The position numbers and the translations under genes are program-made. From Bacillus sp. FJAT-42315 (GTDB lineage Bacteria > Bacillota > Bacilli > Bacillales > Domibacillaceae), in contig NZ_KZ454941.1 of NCBI RefSeq assembly GCF_002797375.1, positions 2,558,667 to 2,622,666 on the forward strand: DNA of 64,000 nt, written 5' to 3'. Below the pieces are notes generated by a model, which ran no database searches, was not told the DNA's origin, and was given only the letters and a program-made list of their open reading frames with translations. Shown here piece after piece: positions 17,019 to 27,001 of the stretch (position 1 is the stretch's first letter; each line of letters begins with the position of its first letter).

Positions 17019-17149
17019 TATTTATTCACCTCGATCATTTTTGAGAGATGCCCTATTAATGATTATACCTTTCTCCTTGCTACCTATCAATGTTAGCAAT
17101 TGACAAGTTGATGACATTATATAAGTAAAACAATGACCGCACAAATCAA

Positions 17150-17177
17150 AAAGCCAGCCCCTAGAGGCTAGCTTTCT
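17150..17177 (-). terminator. Partial terminator inside the cta operon, after ctaF
   Basis: Minus-strand AAGCTAGCC ... GGCTGGCTTTTTG (one G-U pair), followed by a short T-run. It separates ctaBCDEF from ctaG-ctaM and probably reduces rather than abolishes read-through. Confidence 0.6.
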
Positions 17178-17179
17178 CA

Positions 17180-17512
17180 TTAAATCCATACAACCGTTAC
17201 AAATGCTAAAACTGTCACAAACGCTATAGTTATAGCCGACCACAAGAAAAGGGACGGTGCTTCATGACCTTTATGACTCATATGCATGAAATAATATAAT
17301 TGAAACGCTACTTGAACACATGCAAGTAAAAGGATAAATGGAACGATAAACCATTTAGAAAAACCTGCTGCAACAGCTACAAATGCAACGACTGTAAAGA
17401 AAATCATTAAAGTAAAAGTTACGACTTGCATTCTCATTTCTTCAGCATTTTTTTTACGTCGGTATTCGTAATCAACTCTTGGGTTGCTTGAATTTGATTG
17501 ATTATTTACCAT
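17180..17512 (-). CDS. ctaF: Cytochrome caa3 oxidase subunit IV
   Basis: Small membrane subunit of the caa3 oxidase, 110 residues, three hydrophobic helices and the typical QLYYFMHMSHKG loop. ATG 17512 is taken as start, with GGTGGGA in the ctaE end as ribosome site; TTG 17515 directly before it cannot be excluded. It is tightly packed behind ctaE. Confidence 0.92.
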   Translation of the reverse strand: MVNNQSNSSNPRVDYEYRRKKNAEEMRMQVVTFTLMIFFTVVAFVAVAAGFSKWFIVPFILLLACVQVAFQLYYFMHMSHKGHEAPSLFLWSAITIAFVTVLAFVTVVWI

Positions 17513-17515
17513 CAA

Positions 17516-18145
17516 TTATCCCACCATTCCCATTAAGTATACTACAGTGAAGATAAAGACCCAAACAACGTCAATGAAGTGCCAGTAAAGACTAGCTAAA
17601 TAAAACTTAGGTGCGTTGTATAGACTTAATCCACGCTTTGCGTTACGAACCATTAAAATAATAATCCATGATAAACCGAAGATTACGTGGGCTCCATGGA
17701 AACCGACTAATGTGTAAAAGGCTGAACCGAATGCGCTGCTTGTGAATGTGTGATTATACTCATGGTAGTAATGATTAAATTCGTAAATCTCACAACCTAA
17801 AAAGGCTAAACCAAGAAGAACTGTGAACAATAACCAAGCTTGCATGCGCTTGAAGTTATAGTTTTTCATATGATACATCGCAAACACGCTCGTTAACGAG
17901 CTCGTTAATAACAACATGGTCATAACGAATACTAAAGGTAATTCAAAAAGATCTTTTGCTAACACGTGATCTGGGCTTGGAACTTTATCTTTTAACGCAA
18001 GATAGGTTGCGAAGAGAGAAGCGAATAAAACCGTCTCCCCTCCTAGAAAGAACCAAAAACCAAGAAATTTATTTTTCCCTTCAAGGGTCGCTTGCTCAGG
18101 TGATTCTGGCCAAGTTTGGGGTGTGAATTTTTCTTCAACTTGCAT
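17516..18145 (-). CDS. ctaE: Cytochrome caa3 oxidase subunit III
   Basis: A 209-residue membrane subunit with five hydrophobic helices. Characteristic segments are NKFLGFWFFLGGETVLFASLFATY and FHGAHVIFGL (proton-channel-adjacent helix), and the end SLYWHFIDVVWVFIFTVVYL. ATG 18145 overlaps the ctaD stop codon by one base (TAATG), indicating translational coupling. Length is normal for the short Bacillus form. Confidence 0.96.
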   Translation of the reverse strand: MQVEEKFTPQTWPESPEQATLEGKNKFLGFWFFLGGETVLFASLFATYLALKDKVPSPDHVLAKDLFELPLVFVMTMLLLTSSLTSVFAMYHMKNYNFKRMQAWLLFTVLLGLAFLGCEIYEFNHYYHEYNHTFTSSAFGSAFYTLVGFHGAHVIFGLSWIIILMVRNAKRGLSLYNAPKFYLASLYWHFIDVVWVFIFTVVYLMGMVG

Positions 18146-20016
18146 TATGCCTTAACCCCCTTATCTTTCTCATCCATTAAATCTTCTTTATGGATATGGA
18201 ATCCATGATCGTCTTTCACTGAACGATAGAACATAGATAGGAATGTAACGGCTAATCCAGCAATTAACACTGGAAGCGCCCATGGTTTGTCATCTACATG
18301 GTACATTGCTCCGAAAGAAGCGATGAATAAACCAAGAGAAATCATAAATGGTACGAATGATCCGTTAGGCATATGGATATCACCAAGTGGTTCAGCTGGT
18401 GTAATCCCTTTATTACCTTCCATCTTTTCAATCCAATAAGTATCTAACCCACGAACAAGTGGTGTTTGTTTAAAGTTGTAGAACGGCGGTGGTGAAGCGA
18501 TTGCCCACTCAAGTGTACGTCCATCTTCCCAAGGGTCGTTTCCAACTTTTTCGTTTTTCACAGATGTCACCACAACGTTGAATAATAACACGATAACACC
18601 CGCTGCCATGAATGCTGCTCCTATTGAACTAACAAAGTTTCCTGTGTCAAGTCCTTGACCAGGTAAGAACGTCCAAACACGACGTGGCATCCCCATTAAA
18701 CCTAAGAAATGTTGAATAAAGAACGTTAAATGGAAACCAGTGAAGAATAGAACAAACGTCACTTTTCCTAACTTTTCATTTAACATTGTTCCAAACATTT
18801 TCGGCCAATAGAAATGAGTTGCTGCTAATAACGCTAACACAACTCCACCGACAATTACGTAGTGGAAGTGAGCTACGATAAAGTATGAATCATGATATTG
18901 ATAATCCGCTGGTGCTGCTGCCTGCATAACTCCTGTTACCCCACCGGCAACGAAAGACGGAATAAATGCTACAGCGTATAGCATTGGCGTAGTGAAGCGA
19001 ATACTACCGCCCCAAATTGTTAATAACCAGTTAAAGATCTTAATTCCGGTAGGAACAGCAATCGCCATCGTAGCTACCGCGAAGATCGCATTGGCTACAG
19101 GACCCATACCAGTTGTAAACATATGGTGAGCCCATACCATGAATCCTAAGAAACCGATTAATACAGTTGCGAATACCATAGAAGAATATCCGAACAAACG
19201 CTTTCTTGAAAACGTTGAGAAAATCTCAGAGAAAATACCGAAAGCCGGTAAAATTAGAATATACACTTCAGGGTGACCAAAAATCCAGAAGAAATGCTCC
19301 CAGATGATTGTGTTACCACCAGCTGCTACATTAAAGAAGTTAGAACCGAATAGACGGTCAAACATTAACATGAACATACCGACTGTTAACGGTGGGAATG
19401 CGAATAAAATCAATGCAGACGCCACAAATGTTGTCCATGTGAATAAAGGCATTCTCATGTAAGTCATACCAGGAGCACGCATATTAATAATCGTAACAAG
19501 GAAGTTAATCCCCCCGATTAACGTACCAAAACCTGATACCTGTAAACCTAGAACATAGAAGTCTATTCCGTGTCCTTCCGATGCAAGTGATAAAGAGGCA
19601 TAAGATGTCCAACCTGCATCAGGAGCTCCACCAAGGAACCATGATAGGTTTAAGAATACTCCTCCGAAGAAGAATAGCCAAAAGCCCAATGAATTTAAGA
19701 ATGGGAACGCTACGTCACGAGCCCCAATTTGAAGTGGCACAACCGCGTTCATAAATGCGAATAGTAATGGCATAGCCGCTAAGAAGATCATGGTTGTTCC
19801 ATGCATAGTCAGAAGTTCATTAAATAAACCCGCACTCACAAAATCATTGTTTGGTTTAGCAAGCTGAATCCGAATCATCATGGCTTCAACGCCACCCATG
19901 AGGAAGAAGATACCGCCTGCAATTAAGTAAAGAATCGCAATTTTCTTATGGTCAACCGTAGTTAAATAATCCCAAATCGTAGCTGCGAAACCTCGTTTTT
20001 GCGCAATGGTACTCAA
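18145..20016 (-). CDS. ctaD: Cytochrome caa3 oxidase subunit I
   Basis: Catalytic heme-copper subunit, 623 residues, about fourteen hydrophobic helices. The heme a ligand region (LLTMHGTTMIF), the CuB ligand region FGHPEVYILILP with the cross-linked His-Tyr, AHHMFTTG, and the heme a3 region AHFHYVIVGG are all present, so the enzyme should be active. It reduces O2 to water and pumps protons. TTG 20016 is the start, with AGGAGG eight bases upstream. Second structural gene of ctaCDEF. Confidence 0.98.
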   Translation of the reverse strand: MSTIAQKRGFAATIWDYLTTVDHKKIAILYLIAGGIFFLMGGVEAMMIRIQLAKPNNDFVSAGLFNELLTMHGTTMIFLAAMPLLFAFMNAVVPLQIGARDVAFPFLNSLGFWLFFFGGVFLNLSWFLGGAPDAGWTSYASLSLASEGHGIDFYVLGLQVSGFGTLIGGINFLVTIINMRAPGMTYMRMPLFTWTTFVASALILFAFPPLTVGMFMLMFDRLFGSNFFNVAAGGNTIIWEHFFWIFGHPEVYILILPAFGIFSEIFSTFSRKRLFGYSSMVFATVLIGFLGFMVWAHHMFTTGMGPVANAIFAVATMAIAVPTGIKIFNWLLTIWGGSIRFTTPMLYAVAFIPSFVAGGVTGVMQAAAPADYQYHDSYFIVAHFHYVIVGGVVLALLAATHFYWPKMFGTMLNEKLGKVTFVLFFTGFHLTFFIQHFLGLMGMPRRVWTFLPGQGLDTGNFVSSIGAAFMAAGVIVLLFNVVVTSVKNEKVGNDPWEDGRTLEWAIASPPPFYNFKQTPLVRGLDTYWIEKMEGNKGITPAEPLGDIHMPNGSFVPFMISLGLFIASFGAMYHVDDKPWALPVLIAGLAVTFLSMFYRSVKDDHGFHIHKEDLMDEKDKGVKA

Positions 20017-20043
20017 CGATTTTACCTCCTTTTTGATCGTTTA

Positions 20044-21123
20044 TTAATCTTGTACTTTCAAGCTCATTAAGTATGCTGCTAGTTGATCTAGCTCATCTTC
20101 AGATAACTCTTCATATGTGCCTGTCATTTTGTTACCAGGCTTATATTTCTCAGGATCGCGAATCCAGTTTTTCAACTCTTCCTCGTTATGCTCTAAAATA
20201 CCAGCAACGCGAGAACGCTCTCCAAATGTCGCTAAGTTCGGAGCAAGTCTCGCTTGTTCCGGACGTGCATCTTGTGGAGTAACGGCATGACAGCTCAAAC
20301 AGTTTTGTTTGAAAAGCTCTTGACCTTTTGCTGCTGTAGCATCAGTCGGTGTCTCTTCTTTCGCTGTTTTCATGTCATCCATCCACTGCTTAAATTCGTC
20401 CTGTGGAATCGCTTTTACTTTGAAGTCCATTAAAGCATGTGAAGGACCGCAAAGCTCCGCACATTTACCATAGAAAAGGTTTTGTGCATCCTTAGACTTC
20501 TCGCTGTCAAACTCAAGCCAAAATTGGTTAACGTTATCTACGTTCGTATCCATCTTTCCACCTGCTGCAGGAATCCAGAATGAATGCTTAACGTCAGATG
20601 CTTTTAAATTAAAGTAAACTTTTTGGTCAGTTGGCACGACTAAATCTTGACCAGTAACTACCTTTTGATCTGGGTATTCAAACTCCCACCAGTACAAGCT
20701 TGCACGTACGTTTACAACAAGTGCATCGCGCTCGCCCTTTGCATTTTTCTTATCCATTTCCTTTACATCTGCAAGGTCAAAAGTTGCTTTAACTGTTGGC
20801 ACTGCAAGAACTAAAAGAAGGATAATCGGAATAACAGTCCAAATAATTTCCAACAAATGACTGCCTTCTACCTGTTTAGGCATTTTGTTTTCGTCGCCTT
20901 TTTTACGACGGAAGCGGAAAATAGCGATAATAAAGATAACAAAAACTACTAAAATTACAGCAACCATGATGATCGTACTCAAAAGCATTAAATCATATTG
21001 TTTTTGAGCAACTTCTCCGCCCGGTACTAGTGCGGAAAGAAACGGTTCACCACAGCCGGACAGAACAAGCGCCAATGCGGTAAACACCGAGAAAAGACGC
21101 CATTTAGTTAGCCTATCTCTCAT
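20044..21123 (-). CDS. ctaC: Cytochrome caa3 oxidase subunit II with fused cytochrome c
   Basis: A 359-residue lipoprotein: signal peptide with lipobox LSGC (Cys about 24), two membrane helices, a cupredoxin domain with the CuA site (GKCAELCGPSHALM, C-x3-C-x3-H-x2-M), and a C-terminal cytochrome c domain with CLSCH and an axial methionine in GNKMTG. The fusion defines this as a caa3, not aa3, oxidase. ATG 21123 has AGAGGGG upstream at a somewhat long distance. It is 88 bases behind ctaB. Confidence 0.97.
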   Translation of the reverse strand: MRDRLTKWRLFSVFTALALVLSGCGEPFLSALVPGGEVAQKQYDLMLLSTIIMVAVILVVFVIFIIAIFRFRRKKGDENKMPKQVEGSHLLEIIWTVIPIILLLVLAVPTVKATFDLADVKEMDKKNAKGERDALVVNVRASLYWWEFEYPDQKVVTGQDLVVPTDQKVYFNLKASDVKHSFWIPAAGGKMDTNVDNVNQFWLEFDSEKSKDAQNLFYGKCAELCGPSHALMDFKVKAIPQDEFKQWMDDMKTAKEETPTDATAAKGQELFKQNCLSCHAVTPQDARPEQARLAPNLATFGERSRVAGILEHNEEELKNWIRDPEKYKPGNKMTGTYEELSEDELDQLAAYLMSLKVQD

Positions 21124-21211
21124 AGCTTAATTAAACCCCTCTTTCTTCTGAATTCTAAAATGAACATGAGCTTATATATGGATTTCTTTAACAAGAAAGA
21201 ATTCCCCTCTT

Positions 21212-22120
21212 TTATATGACAGTTAAAATAACCATCGCCACAAACATAATAGTTAAATATTGCAAAGAATAAACAAACATTAGCTTGGCCCATTTTAGAT
21301 CATCTTTCATTTTATATCCAGCCAATCCAAGAGCAAGCCAGCCAATATTTAAAACCGTTGCTAAAGCAATAAAGACATTTCCAAGTGGCGCCATAAAAAA
21401 CGGAAGTGGTAATAGGGCTAATACCCAAATCACCATGTGGCGTTTTGTTGTTGAGAACCCTTTCACTACTGGTAGCATCGGTATATTGGCTGCTCGATAT
21501 TCCTCACAACGTTTCATAGCCAACGCATAAAAATGCGGAGGTTGCCAGATGAACATGATTAAAAATAGCATCCATGCAATAATATCTAAATTCGGGTCTA
21601 CAGCAGCCCAGCCAATTAATGGCGGTACAGCGCCAGAAATGCTTCCGACAACGGTATTGCTAACATGTCTCCTCTTGGACCACATAGAGTAAAGGACTAC
21701 ATAACTAAATACTCCGACCAGTCCAATCATACCCGCTGTGAACGTCGTTAAAAATAACAAAGTCGTTCCAACAATAATAAACGCTAACCCTATTGACATG
21801 ACTTTTGGAAAACTAATCTTGCCTGTTACAGTTGGTCGGTCTTTCGTTCGTTCCATCAACGGATCGATATCGCGATCAATAAAATTGTTTAAGCTTGCAG
21901 ATCCAGCAATGATCAATGCTGAACCGAGCAATGTATAAAAAACCGTGTCTAGCTGTGTTAAAAAATGTAAGCCATTAAACTCAAAAGCGAGCCACATTCC
22001 TGTAAAGATCGTGATTACATTTGAATTGACAATTCCTATTTTGATTAATGCAAGAAAATCTCTCATCGCTGTCGTCTCTGGCAGTGGAGTTTTCCCCACT
22101 GTTGTTGAGGCACGTGACAC
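21212..22120 (-). CDS. ctaB: Protoheme IX farnesyltransferase (heme O synthase)
   Basis: UbiA-family prenyltransferase converting heme B to heme O. It has 302 residues and about nine helices; the first aspartate-rich motif is [22 protein letters not shown] 22120 is the start, with GAGGGGGGGA upstream. The product feeds CtaA, encoded divergently, giving heme A for the oxidase encoded just downstream. Promoter at 22289-22317 leaves an untranslated leader of about 160 bases. Confidence 0.96.
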   Translation of the reverse strand: MSRASTTVGKTPLPETTAMRDFLALIKIGIVNSNVITIFTGMWLAFEFNGLHFLTQLDTVFYTLLGSALIIAGSASLNNFIDRDIDPLMERTKDRPTVTGKISFPKVMSIGLAFIIVGTTLLFLTTFTAGMIGLVGVFSYVVLYSMWSKRRHVSNTVVGSISGAVPPLIGWAAVDPNLDIIAWMLFLIMFIWQPPHFYALAMKRCEEYRAANIPMLPVVKGFSTTKRHMVIWVLALLPLPFFMAPLGNVFIALATVLNIGWLALGLAGYKMKDDLKWAKLMFVYSLQYLTIMFVAMVILTVI

Positions 22121-22288
22121 CCAATTCCCCCCCTCTCACTAGAGAAACAAAAGCCTTCCCACCTCTAATATAAATGATTGAGCTCTCGTTTTCTACACCG
22201 TGTGACAGTTTTCTCATTTTTCAAAAACGCCTATCAATTCAATATTAAAACATATCTATCCATTTTTTTGTGAATACATATTGAACTA

Positions 22289-22317
22289 ATTATGTCGAAT
22301 TTGTGTCCGGTAATCAA
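22289..22317 (-). promoter_or_regulatory. SigA-type promoter of the ctaBCDEFGM operon
   Basis: Minus-strand TTGATT, exact 17-base spacer, CATAAT. Together with the ctaA promoter at 22437-22465 it explains most of the 400-base divergent gap 22121-22521; B. subtilis has ResD control in the equivalent gap but I cannot identify a ResD site by eye. Confidence 0.6.
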
Positions 22318-22436
22318 GTACTATTTCTATCATTTTTGTTTTATTAGATAATAAATAACAAGACTGGGCTATAGATGCCAAGGAAAAATGGTTAATTTGT
22401 CCCGTTAAGCATAACATTTTCATAAAAATTTACAAG

Positions 22437-22465
22437 TTGTCTTTTACCACTATCTTCTGTATTAT
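22437..22465 (+). promoter_or_regulatory. SigA-type promoter of ctaA
   Basis: TTGTCT (22437-22442), exact 17-base spacer, TATTAT (22460-22465), giving a start near 22472 and a 50-base leader. Confidence 0.65.
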
Positions 22466-22521
22466 CGAGAAGATATATTCTTTTTATTCAAAAAGTTAAT
22501 TTTACATAAGTAGGTGATCAC

Positions 22522-23430
22522 ATGCAACGCTCGCTAAAATGGTTAGCGATATTAACAACGTTCGGTATGCTTCTTGTACTACTTGGGGGCGCTCTAGTCA
22601 CGAAAACAGACTCCGGGCTTGGTTGCGGACGAGAATGGCCGCTTTGCCACGGGCAAATTATTCCTGATAACATAACCATTGAAACGATTATTGAGTTAGC
22701 ACACCGACTCGTTTCAGGTGTAGTTGGATTACTGGTACTGGCACTTTCTGTCGCTTCTTGGCGAATGATCGGGCATAAAAGAGAAACAAAATTCCTTGCG
22801 TTCTTATCTTTCTTCTTTTTAGTCGCTCAAGGGTTAATCGGAGCTGCTGCTGTTCTTTGGGGACAATCTGACTTTGTTCTTGCTTTGCATTTTGGTATTT
22901 CACTCATTTCTTTTGCAGCTGTTCTTCTGTTAACACTTTTAATCTTTGAAGTTGATCAAAAATTTGATGCTTCCTCTGTTGTTATTGACAAACGAATGAA
23001 ATGGCACACGATTGGAGTCACTCTATATAGTTATCTAGTCGTTTATACGGGAGCTCTTGTCCGTCATACAGACGCTAGCCTCACTTGTCCCGACTGGCCG
23101 TTCTGCGTAAACAGTGCACCGGGGCTTTCACTCAATATGTATCAATGGATTCAAATGGGGCATCGATTAGCAGCAGGGCTAATCTTTGTTTGGATTACTT
23201 ACATTACTTTTGTCGCTGTAAAAAATTATAAACATCAACGTGTGATCTACTGGGGCTGGATTATCGCTTTTCTATTAGTTCTTCTACAAGTCATTGCAGG
23301 AGCTTTCATCATTTATACTCGATTAAATCTGTATATCGCCTTAGCTCACGCATTATTTATTTCCTGTTTATTTGGGTTGTTATGTTACTTTATTCTTTTA
23401 ATATCGAGAAGCAAATTAAATGAAAAATAA
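22522..23430 (+). CDS. ctaA: Heme A synthase
   Basis: CtaA oxidises the C8 methyl of heme O to a formyl group, giving heme A. The 302-residue membrane protein has eight helices in two repeats. The Bacillus-type cysteine pair (C35, C42 in GCGREWPLC) and heme-ligand histidines in [22 protein letters not shown] and LAHALF are visible. ATG 22522 follows TAGGTGATC. Divergent from ctaB, as in B. subtilis. Confidence 0.97.
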   Translation: MQRSLKWLAILTTFGMLLVLLGGALVTKTDSGLGCGREWPLCHGQIIPDNITIETIIELAHRLVSGVVGLLVLALSVASWRMIGHKRETKFLAFLSFFFLVAQGLIGAAAVLWGQSDFVLALHFGISLISFAAVLLLTLLIFEVDQKFDASSVVIDKRMKWHTIGVTLYSYLVVYTGALVRHTDASLTCPDWPFCVNSAPGLSLNMYQWIQMGHRLAAGLIFVWITYITFVAVKNYKHQRVIYWGWIIAFLLVLLQVIAGAFIIYTRLNLYIALAHALFISCLFGLLCYFILLISRSKLNEK

Positions 23431-23433
23431 CGC

Positions 23434-23466
23434 AAAATGCAGTAGGCTGTTGCCTACTGCATTTTG
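23434..23466. terminator. Shared terminator between ctaA and pycA
   Basis: AAAATGCAGTAGGC TGTT GCCTACTGCATTTT between convergent genes. Confidence 0.85.
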
Positions 23467-23470
23467 TATG

Positions 23471-26400
23471 TTATTTTTCTAATTCAATTAGTAAATCACC
23501 TGTTGAAATCGCTTCACCGTTTTGTACGTAAATATTTTTCACAACACCTGTAAACGGCGCTTGAACAGTTGTTTCCATTTTCATCGCTTCAGTGATCATC
23601 AAATGATCTCCGTGATTGACCTTTTCACCTTTTTCTGCAATCACTTTAATCACCGTTCCAGGCATAGTCGCTGCAATATGGCTTTCGTTTTTAGGATCAG
23701 CTTTTATTTTCGATGCAACGGCCGATTTCACACTTTCATCCTTAACCACAACTTCACGAGGCTGACCATTCAACTCAAAGTAGACGACACGCGTTCCATC
23801 CGCCTGTGGTTGTCCAATCGAAACAAGCTTCACAATTAGTGTTTTTCCTGTTTCAATCTCCACTTCAATTTCTTCCCCAAGTCGCATGCCATACAGAAAC
23901 GTTGGTGTATCAAGTTTGGATACATCCCCAAATTGATCAATCGTTTTTGTGTAATCCACAAAGACTTTCGGATATAATGCGTAAGCAATGACATCTTGAC
24001 TGGTCACCTGACGTCCCAATTCCTGCGTAAGTTGCTGATGAAGGGCGTCAAAATCGACAGCTTTCAACAATTCCCCCGGACGAACAGTGATTGGTGCTTT
24101 TCCTTTTAATATCACTTGTTGAAGTTGCTTAGGAAATCCTCCATAAGGCTGTCCTAAGTAACCTTCAAACAACTCAATAACAGAGTCTGGGAAATCCATT
24201 TTCTCTCCCTTTGTCAGTACATCTTCTTCGGACAAATCATTTTGGACCATGAACAGAGCCATATCCCCGACAACTTTAGAAGATGGAGTGACTTTGACAA
24301 TATCTCCACACATTAAGTTGACTCGGCTGTACATATCTTTTACTTCTTCCCAACGTTCGCCAAGACCCACTGCTTTTGCTTGCTGCTGTAGGTTACTGTA
24401 TTGTCCACCAGGCATTTCGTGCTTGTAGATCTCTGTATGAGGAGCTAACATACCGCTTTCGAAATCGTGATAATATTTACGAACACCTTCCCAATATTGA
24501 GATAGCTGCTCAAGTGCGTCAATATTAACAGTCGGTTCTCTATCTGTTCCTTTAAGCGCGTACTTAAGCGTGCTTGCACTTGGTTGGGATGTTAATCCTG
24601 CCATCGTACTTAACGCCACATCGACGATATCTACACCGGCTTCGATCGCTTTTGCATACATATAAATTCCATTTCCGCTCGTATCATGTGTATGAAGATG
24701 GATCGGAATATCAACCGTTTCTTTCAATTCAGAAATTAATCGATAAGCTGATTGCGGCTTTAATAGGCCTGCCATATCTTTAATGCCAAGAATGTGAGCT
24801 CCTTGATTCTCTAATTCTTTCGCCATCGCTTTGTAATAATCAATATCGTATTTTGTACGAGTTGGATCATCAATATCACCAGTATAGCAAATAGACGCCT
24901 CTGCAATTTTTCCTGTTTGACGAACAGCGTCAATAGCTACTTCCATCCCTCTAACCCAGTTTAAACTATCGAATATTCTGAATACATCAATTCCAGAATC
25001 AGCTGATTGGGTCACGAATTCACGAATCACATTATCCGGATAGTTCGTATAGCCGACGGCATTTGACGCACGAAGAAGCATTTGGAATAATACATTTGGA
25101 ATTTGCTGTCTTAATGTGATCAGACGTTTCCAAGGGTCCTCTTTCAAGAAGCGGTAGGACACATCAAATGTGGCGCCTCCCCACATTTCCATAGAAAATA
25201 AATCAGGAAGTAATTTAGCTGTCGGTTCCGCAATATGCGTTAAATCATTTGTTCTCACACGCGTCGCTAATAGAGACTGATGAGCATCGCGGAACGTTGT
25301 GTCCGTTAACAGCACTTCAGGGCGAGATTTGACCCAGTCTACTAATCCATCTGCACCTTTTTCATCCAAAATTTGCTTCGTACCTGGAGTGGTAGGCTCA
25401 GAATATTTCACTTTCGGCATAAAAGGTTTTTCAAATACAGGCTTTTTCTTCTTCTCGATTCCTGGAAAGCCATTAATTGTTACATTCCCGATATAGCTAA
25501 GCATTTTTGTCCCGCGATCTAATCTTTTCGAGAAGCTGAACAATTCAGGTGTTGTATCGATAAAAGACGTATCATAATTCCCTGTCACAAAGTTCTCATG
25601 ACGCATCACATTTTCTAAAAATGGAATGTTCGTTTTAATCCCTCGAATTCGGAATTCCTGCAGGTTACGAACCATTTTCGAAGCCGCTTGCTCAAAAGAA
25701 AGTGCCCAAGTAGAAACTTTGACTAAAAGTGAATCGTAATAAGGAGTAATGACTGCTCCTTGAAATCCATTCCCAGCGTCTAGACGTACACCGAAACCTC
25801 CGCCAGAACGATAGGCCATAATTTTACCCGTATCAGGCATGAATCCATTTAACGGATCTTCTGTCGTCACACGAGATTGAATGGCATACCCATGAGTAAC
25901 AATCTCTTCTTGAACAGGAATTCCCACTTTTTTACTATGAAGAGCATGTCCTTCCGCAATCAAAATTTGCGATTGCACAATGTCAATGCCGGTAATCATT
26001 TCGGTAATTGTATGCTCTACTTGCACACGAGGGTTCACTTCGATAAAGTAAAACTCCTCTCCTGCTACAAGAAATTCGACTGTCCCTGCGTTTAAGTAAT
26101 CTACATTTTTCATCAGCTTAACAGCCGCATCACAAATGCGATTTCTCAACTCAGCAGATATTGATACACAAGGTGCTACTTCCACTACTTTTTGATGACG
26201 TCTTTGTACAGAGCAATCTCTCTCATACAAGTGAACGATATTCCCATCATTATCGCCTAAAATTTGCACTTCAATATGCTTAGGGTTTTCAACAAATTTC
26301 TCCACATATACTTCACTGTTTCCAAAAGCAGCCTTCGCTTCTGATCGAGCTCGGTCAAACGCCTCTTTCACTTCATCGACGCTTCTTACAATACGCATGC

Positions 26401-26908
26401 CGCGTCCGCCACCGCCTAAAGCCGCTTTAATCATCAATGGAAAACCGAACTTCTTACCAAATTTCACTACTTCCTCAAGGCTATCTACTGATCCATCTGT
26501 TCCTGGAATCACTGGGATGTCGGCAAGTTGAGCTTGCATTCTTGCCTTTACTTTATCACCAAACATATCTAAATGCTTGGATTTAGGGCCGATGAAAATG
26601 ATCCCCTCTTCTTCGCAACGTTTCGCAAATTCAATATTTTCAGATAAAAATCCATAGCCTGGGTGAATGGCATCTACTTCTGCTTGCTTAGCAATTTCAA
26701 TAATGCCCTCAATGTCTAAATACGCATCGATCGGCTTTTTCCCTTCACCAACTAAATAAGCCTCATCCGCTTTGTAACGATGATAAGAACCCGAATCTTC
26801 TTTTGAATAAACGGCTACAGTGCGAATATGTAGCTCTGTACAAGCACGAAACACACGGATCGCAATTTCTCCTCGGTTCGCAACCAGTACTTTACTGATT
26901 TGTCTCAT
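23471..26908 (-). CDS. pycA: Pyruvate carboxylase
   Basis: Biotin-dependent enzyme making oxaloacetate from pyruvate to refill the TCA cycle. The 1145-residue polypeptide carries biotin carboxylase (about 1-450; GGGGRGM ATP-grasp loop), carboxyltransferase (about 525-800; TTFRDAHQSLLATR), the allosteric linker, and a biotin carrier domain with AMKME, Lys1110 being the biotinylation site. I choose ATG 26908 (MRQISKVLVANRGE) with GGGGAG eight bases upstream; the frame extends 16 codons further without a ribosome site. Acetyl-CoA normally activates it; in B. subtilis the c-di-AMP-sensing protein DarB, also encoded here (cbpB), stimulates it. Confidence 0.97.
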   Translation of the reverse strand: MRQISKVLVANRGEIAIRVFRACTELHIRTVAVYSKEDSGSYHRYKADEAYLVGEGKKPIDAYLDIEGIIEIAKQAEVDAIHPGYGFLSENIEFAKRCEEEGIIFIGPKSKHLDMFGDKVKARMQAQLADIPVIPGTDGSVDSLEEVVKFGKKFGFPLMIKAALGGGGRGMRIVRSVDEVKEAFDRARSEAKAAFGNSEVYVEKFVENPKHIEVQILGDNDGNIVHLYERDCSVQRRHQKVVEVAPCVSISAELRNRICDAAVKLMKNVDYLNAGTVEFLVAGEEFYFIEVNPRVQVEHTITEMITGIDIVQSQILIAEGHALHSKKVGIPVQEEIVTHGYAIQSRVTTEDPLNGFMPDTGKIMAYRSGGGFGVRLDAGNGFQGAVITPYYDSLLVKVSTWALSFEQAASKMVRNLQEFRIRGIKTNIPFLENVMRHENFVTGNYDTSFIDTTPELFSFSKRLDRGTKMLSYIGNVTINGFPGIEKKKKPVFEKPFMPKVKYSEPTTPGTKQILDEKGADGLVDWVKSRPEVLLTDTTFRDAHQSLLATRVRTNDLTHIAEPTAKLLPDLFSMEMWGGATFDVSYRFLKEDPWKRLITLRQQIPNVLFQMLLRASNAVGYTNYPDNVIREFVTQSADSGIDVFRIFDSLNWVRGMEVAIDAVRQTGKIAEASICYTGDIDDPTRTKYDIDYYKAMAKELENQGAHILGIKDMAGLLKPQSAYRLISELKETVDIPIHLHTHDTSGNGIYMYAKAIEAGVDIVDVALSTMAGLTSQPSASTLKYALKGTDREPTVNIDALEQLSQYWEGVRKYYHDFESGMLAPHTEIYKHEMPGGQYSNLQQQAKAVGLGERWEEVKDMYSRVNLMCGDIVKVTPSSKVVGDMALFMVQNDLSEEDVLTKGEKMDFPDSVIELFEGYLGQPYGGFPKQLQQVILKGKAPITVRPGELLKAVDFDALHQQLTQELGRQVTSQDVIAYALYPKVFVDYTKTIDQFGDVSKLDTPTFLYGMRLGEEIEVEIETGKTLIVKLVSIGQPQADGTRVVYFELNGQPREVVVKDESVKSAVASKIKADPKNESHIAATMPGTVIKVIAEKGEKVNHGDHLMITEAMKMETTVQAPFTGVVKNIYVQNGEAISTGDLLIELEK

Positions 26909-26938
26909 AATCATCTCTCCCCTATTAAGCAAATAAAT

Positions 26939-26973
26939 ATATATAAAAAGGTTCAATAAATTGAACCTTTTTA
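26939..26973 (-). terminator. Terminator of ftsW
   Basis: AAAAAGGTTCAA / TTGAACCTTTTT followed on the minus strand by TATATATATTTA. It lies only about 30 bases before pycA, so the pycA promoter must overlap it or the ftsW 3' end. Confidence 0.82.
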
Positions 26974-27001
26974 TTTCGAAATCACGGCTTGTTTACAACT
27001 A

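Noticed and set aside
17022-17243. Minus-strand frame between ctaG and ctaF
   Set aside because: Shadow of ctaF and the terminator hairpin; the product has no membrane-protein or conserved pattern.
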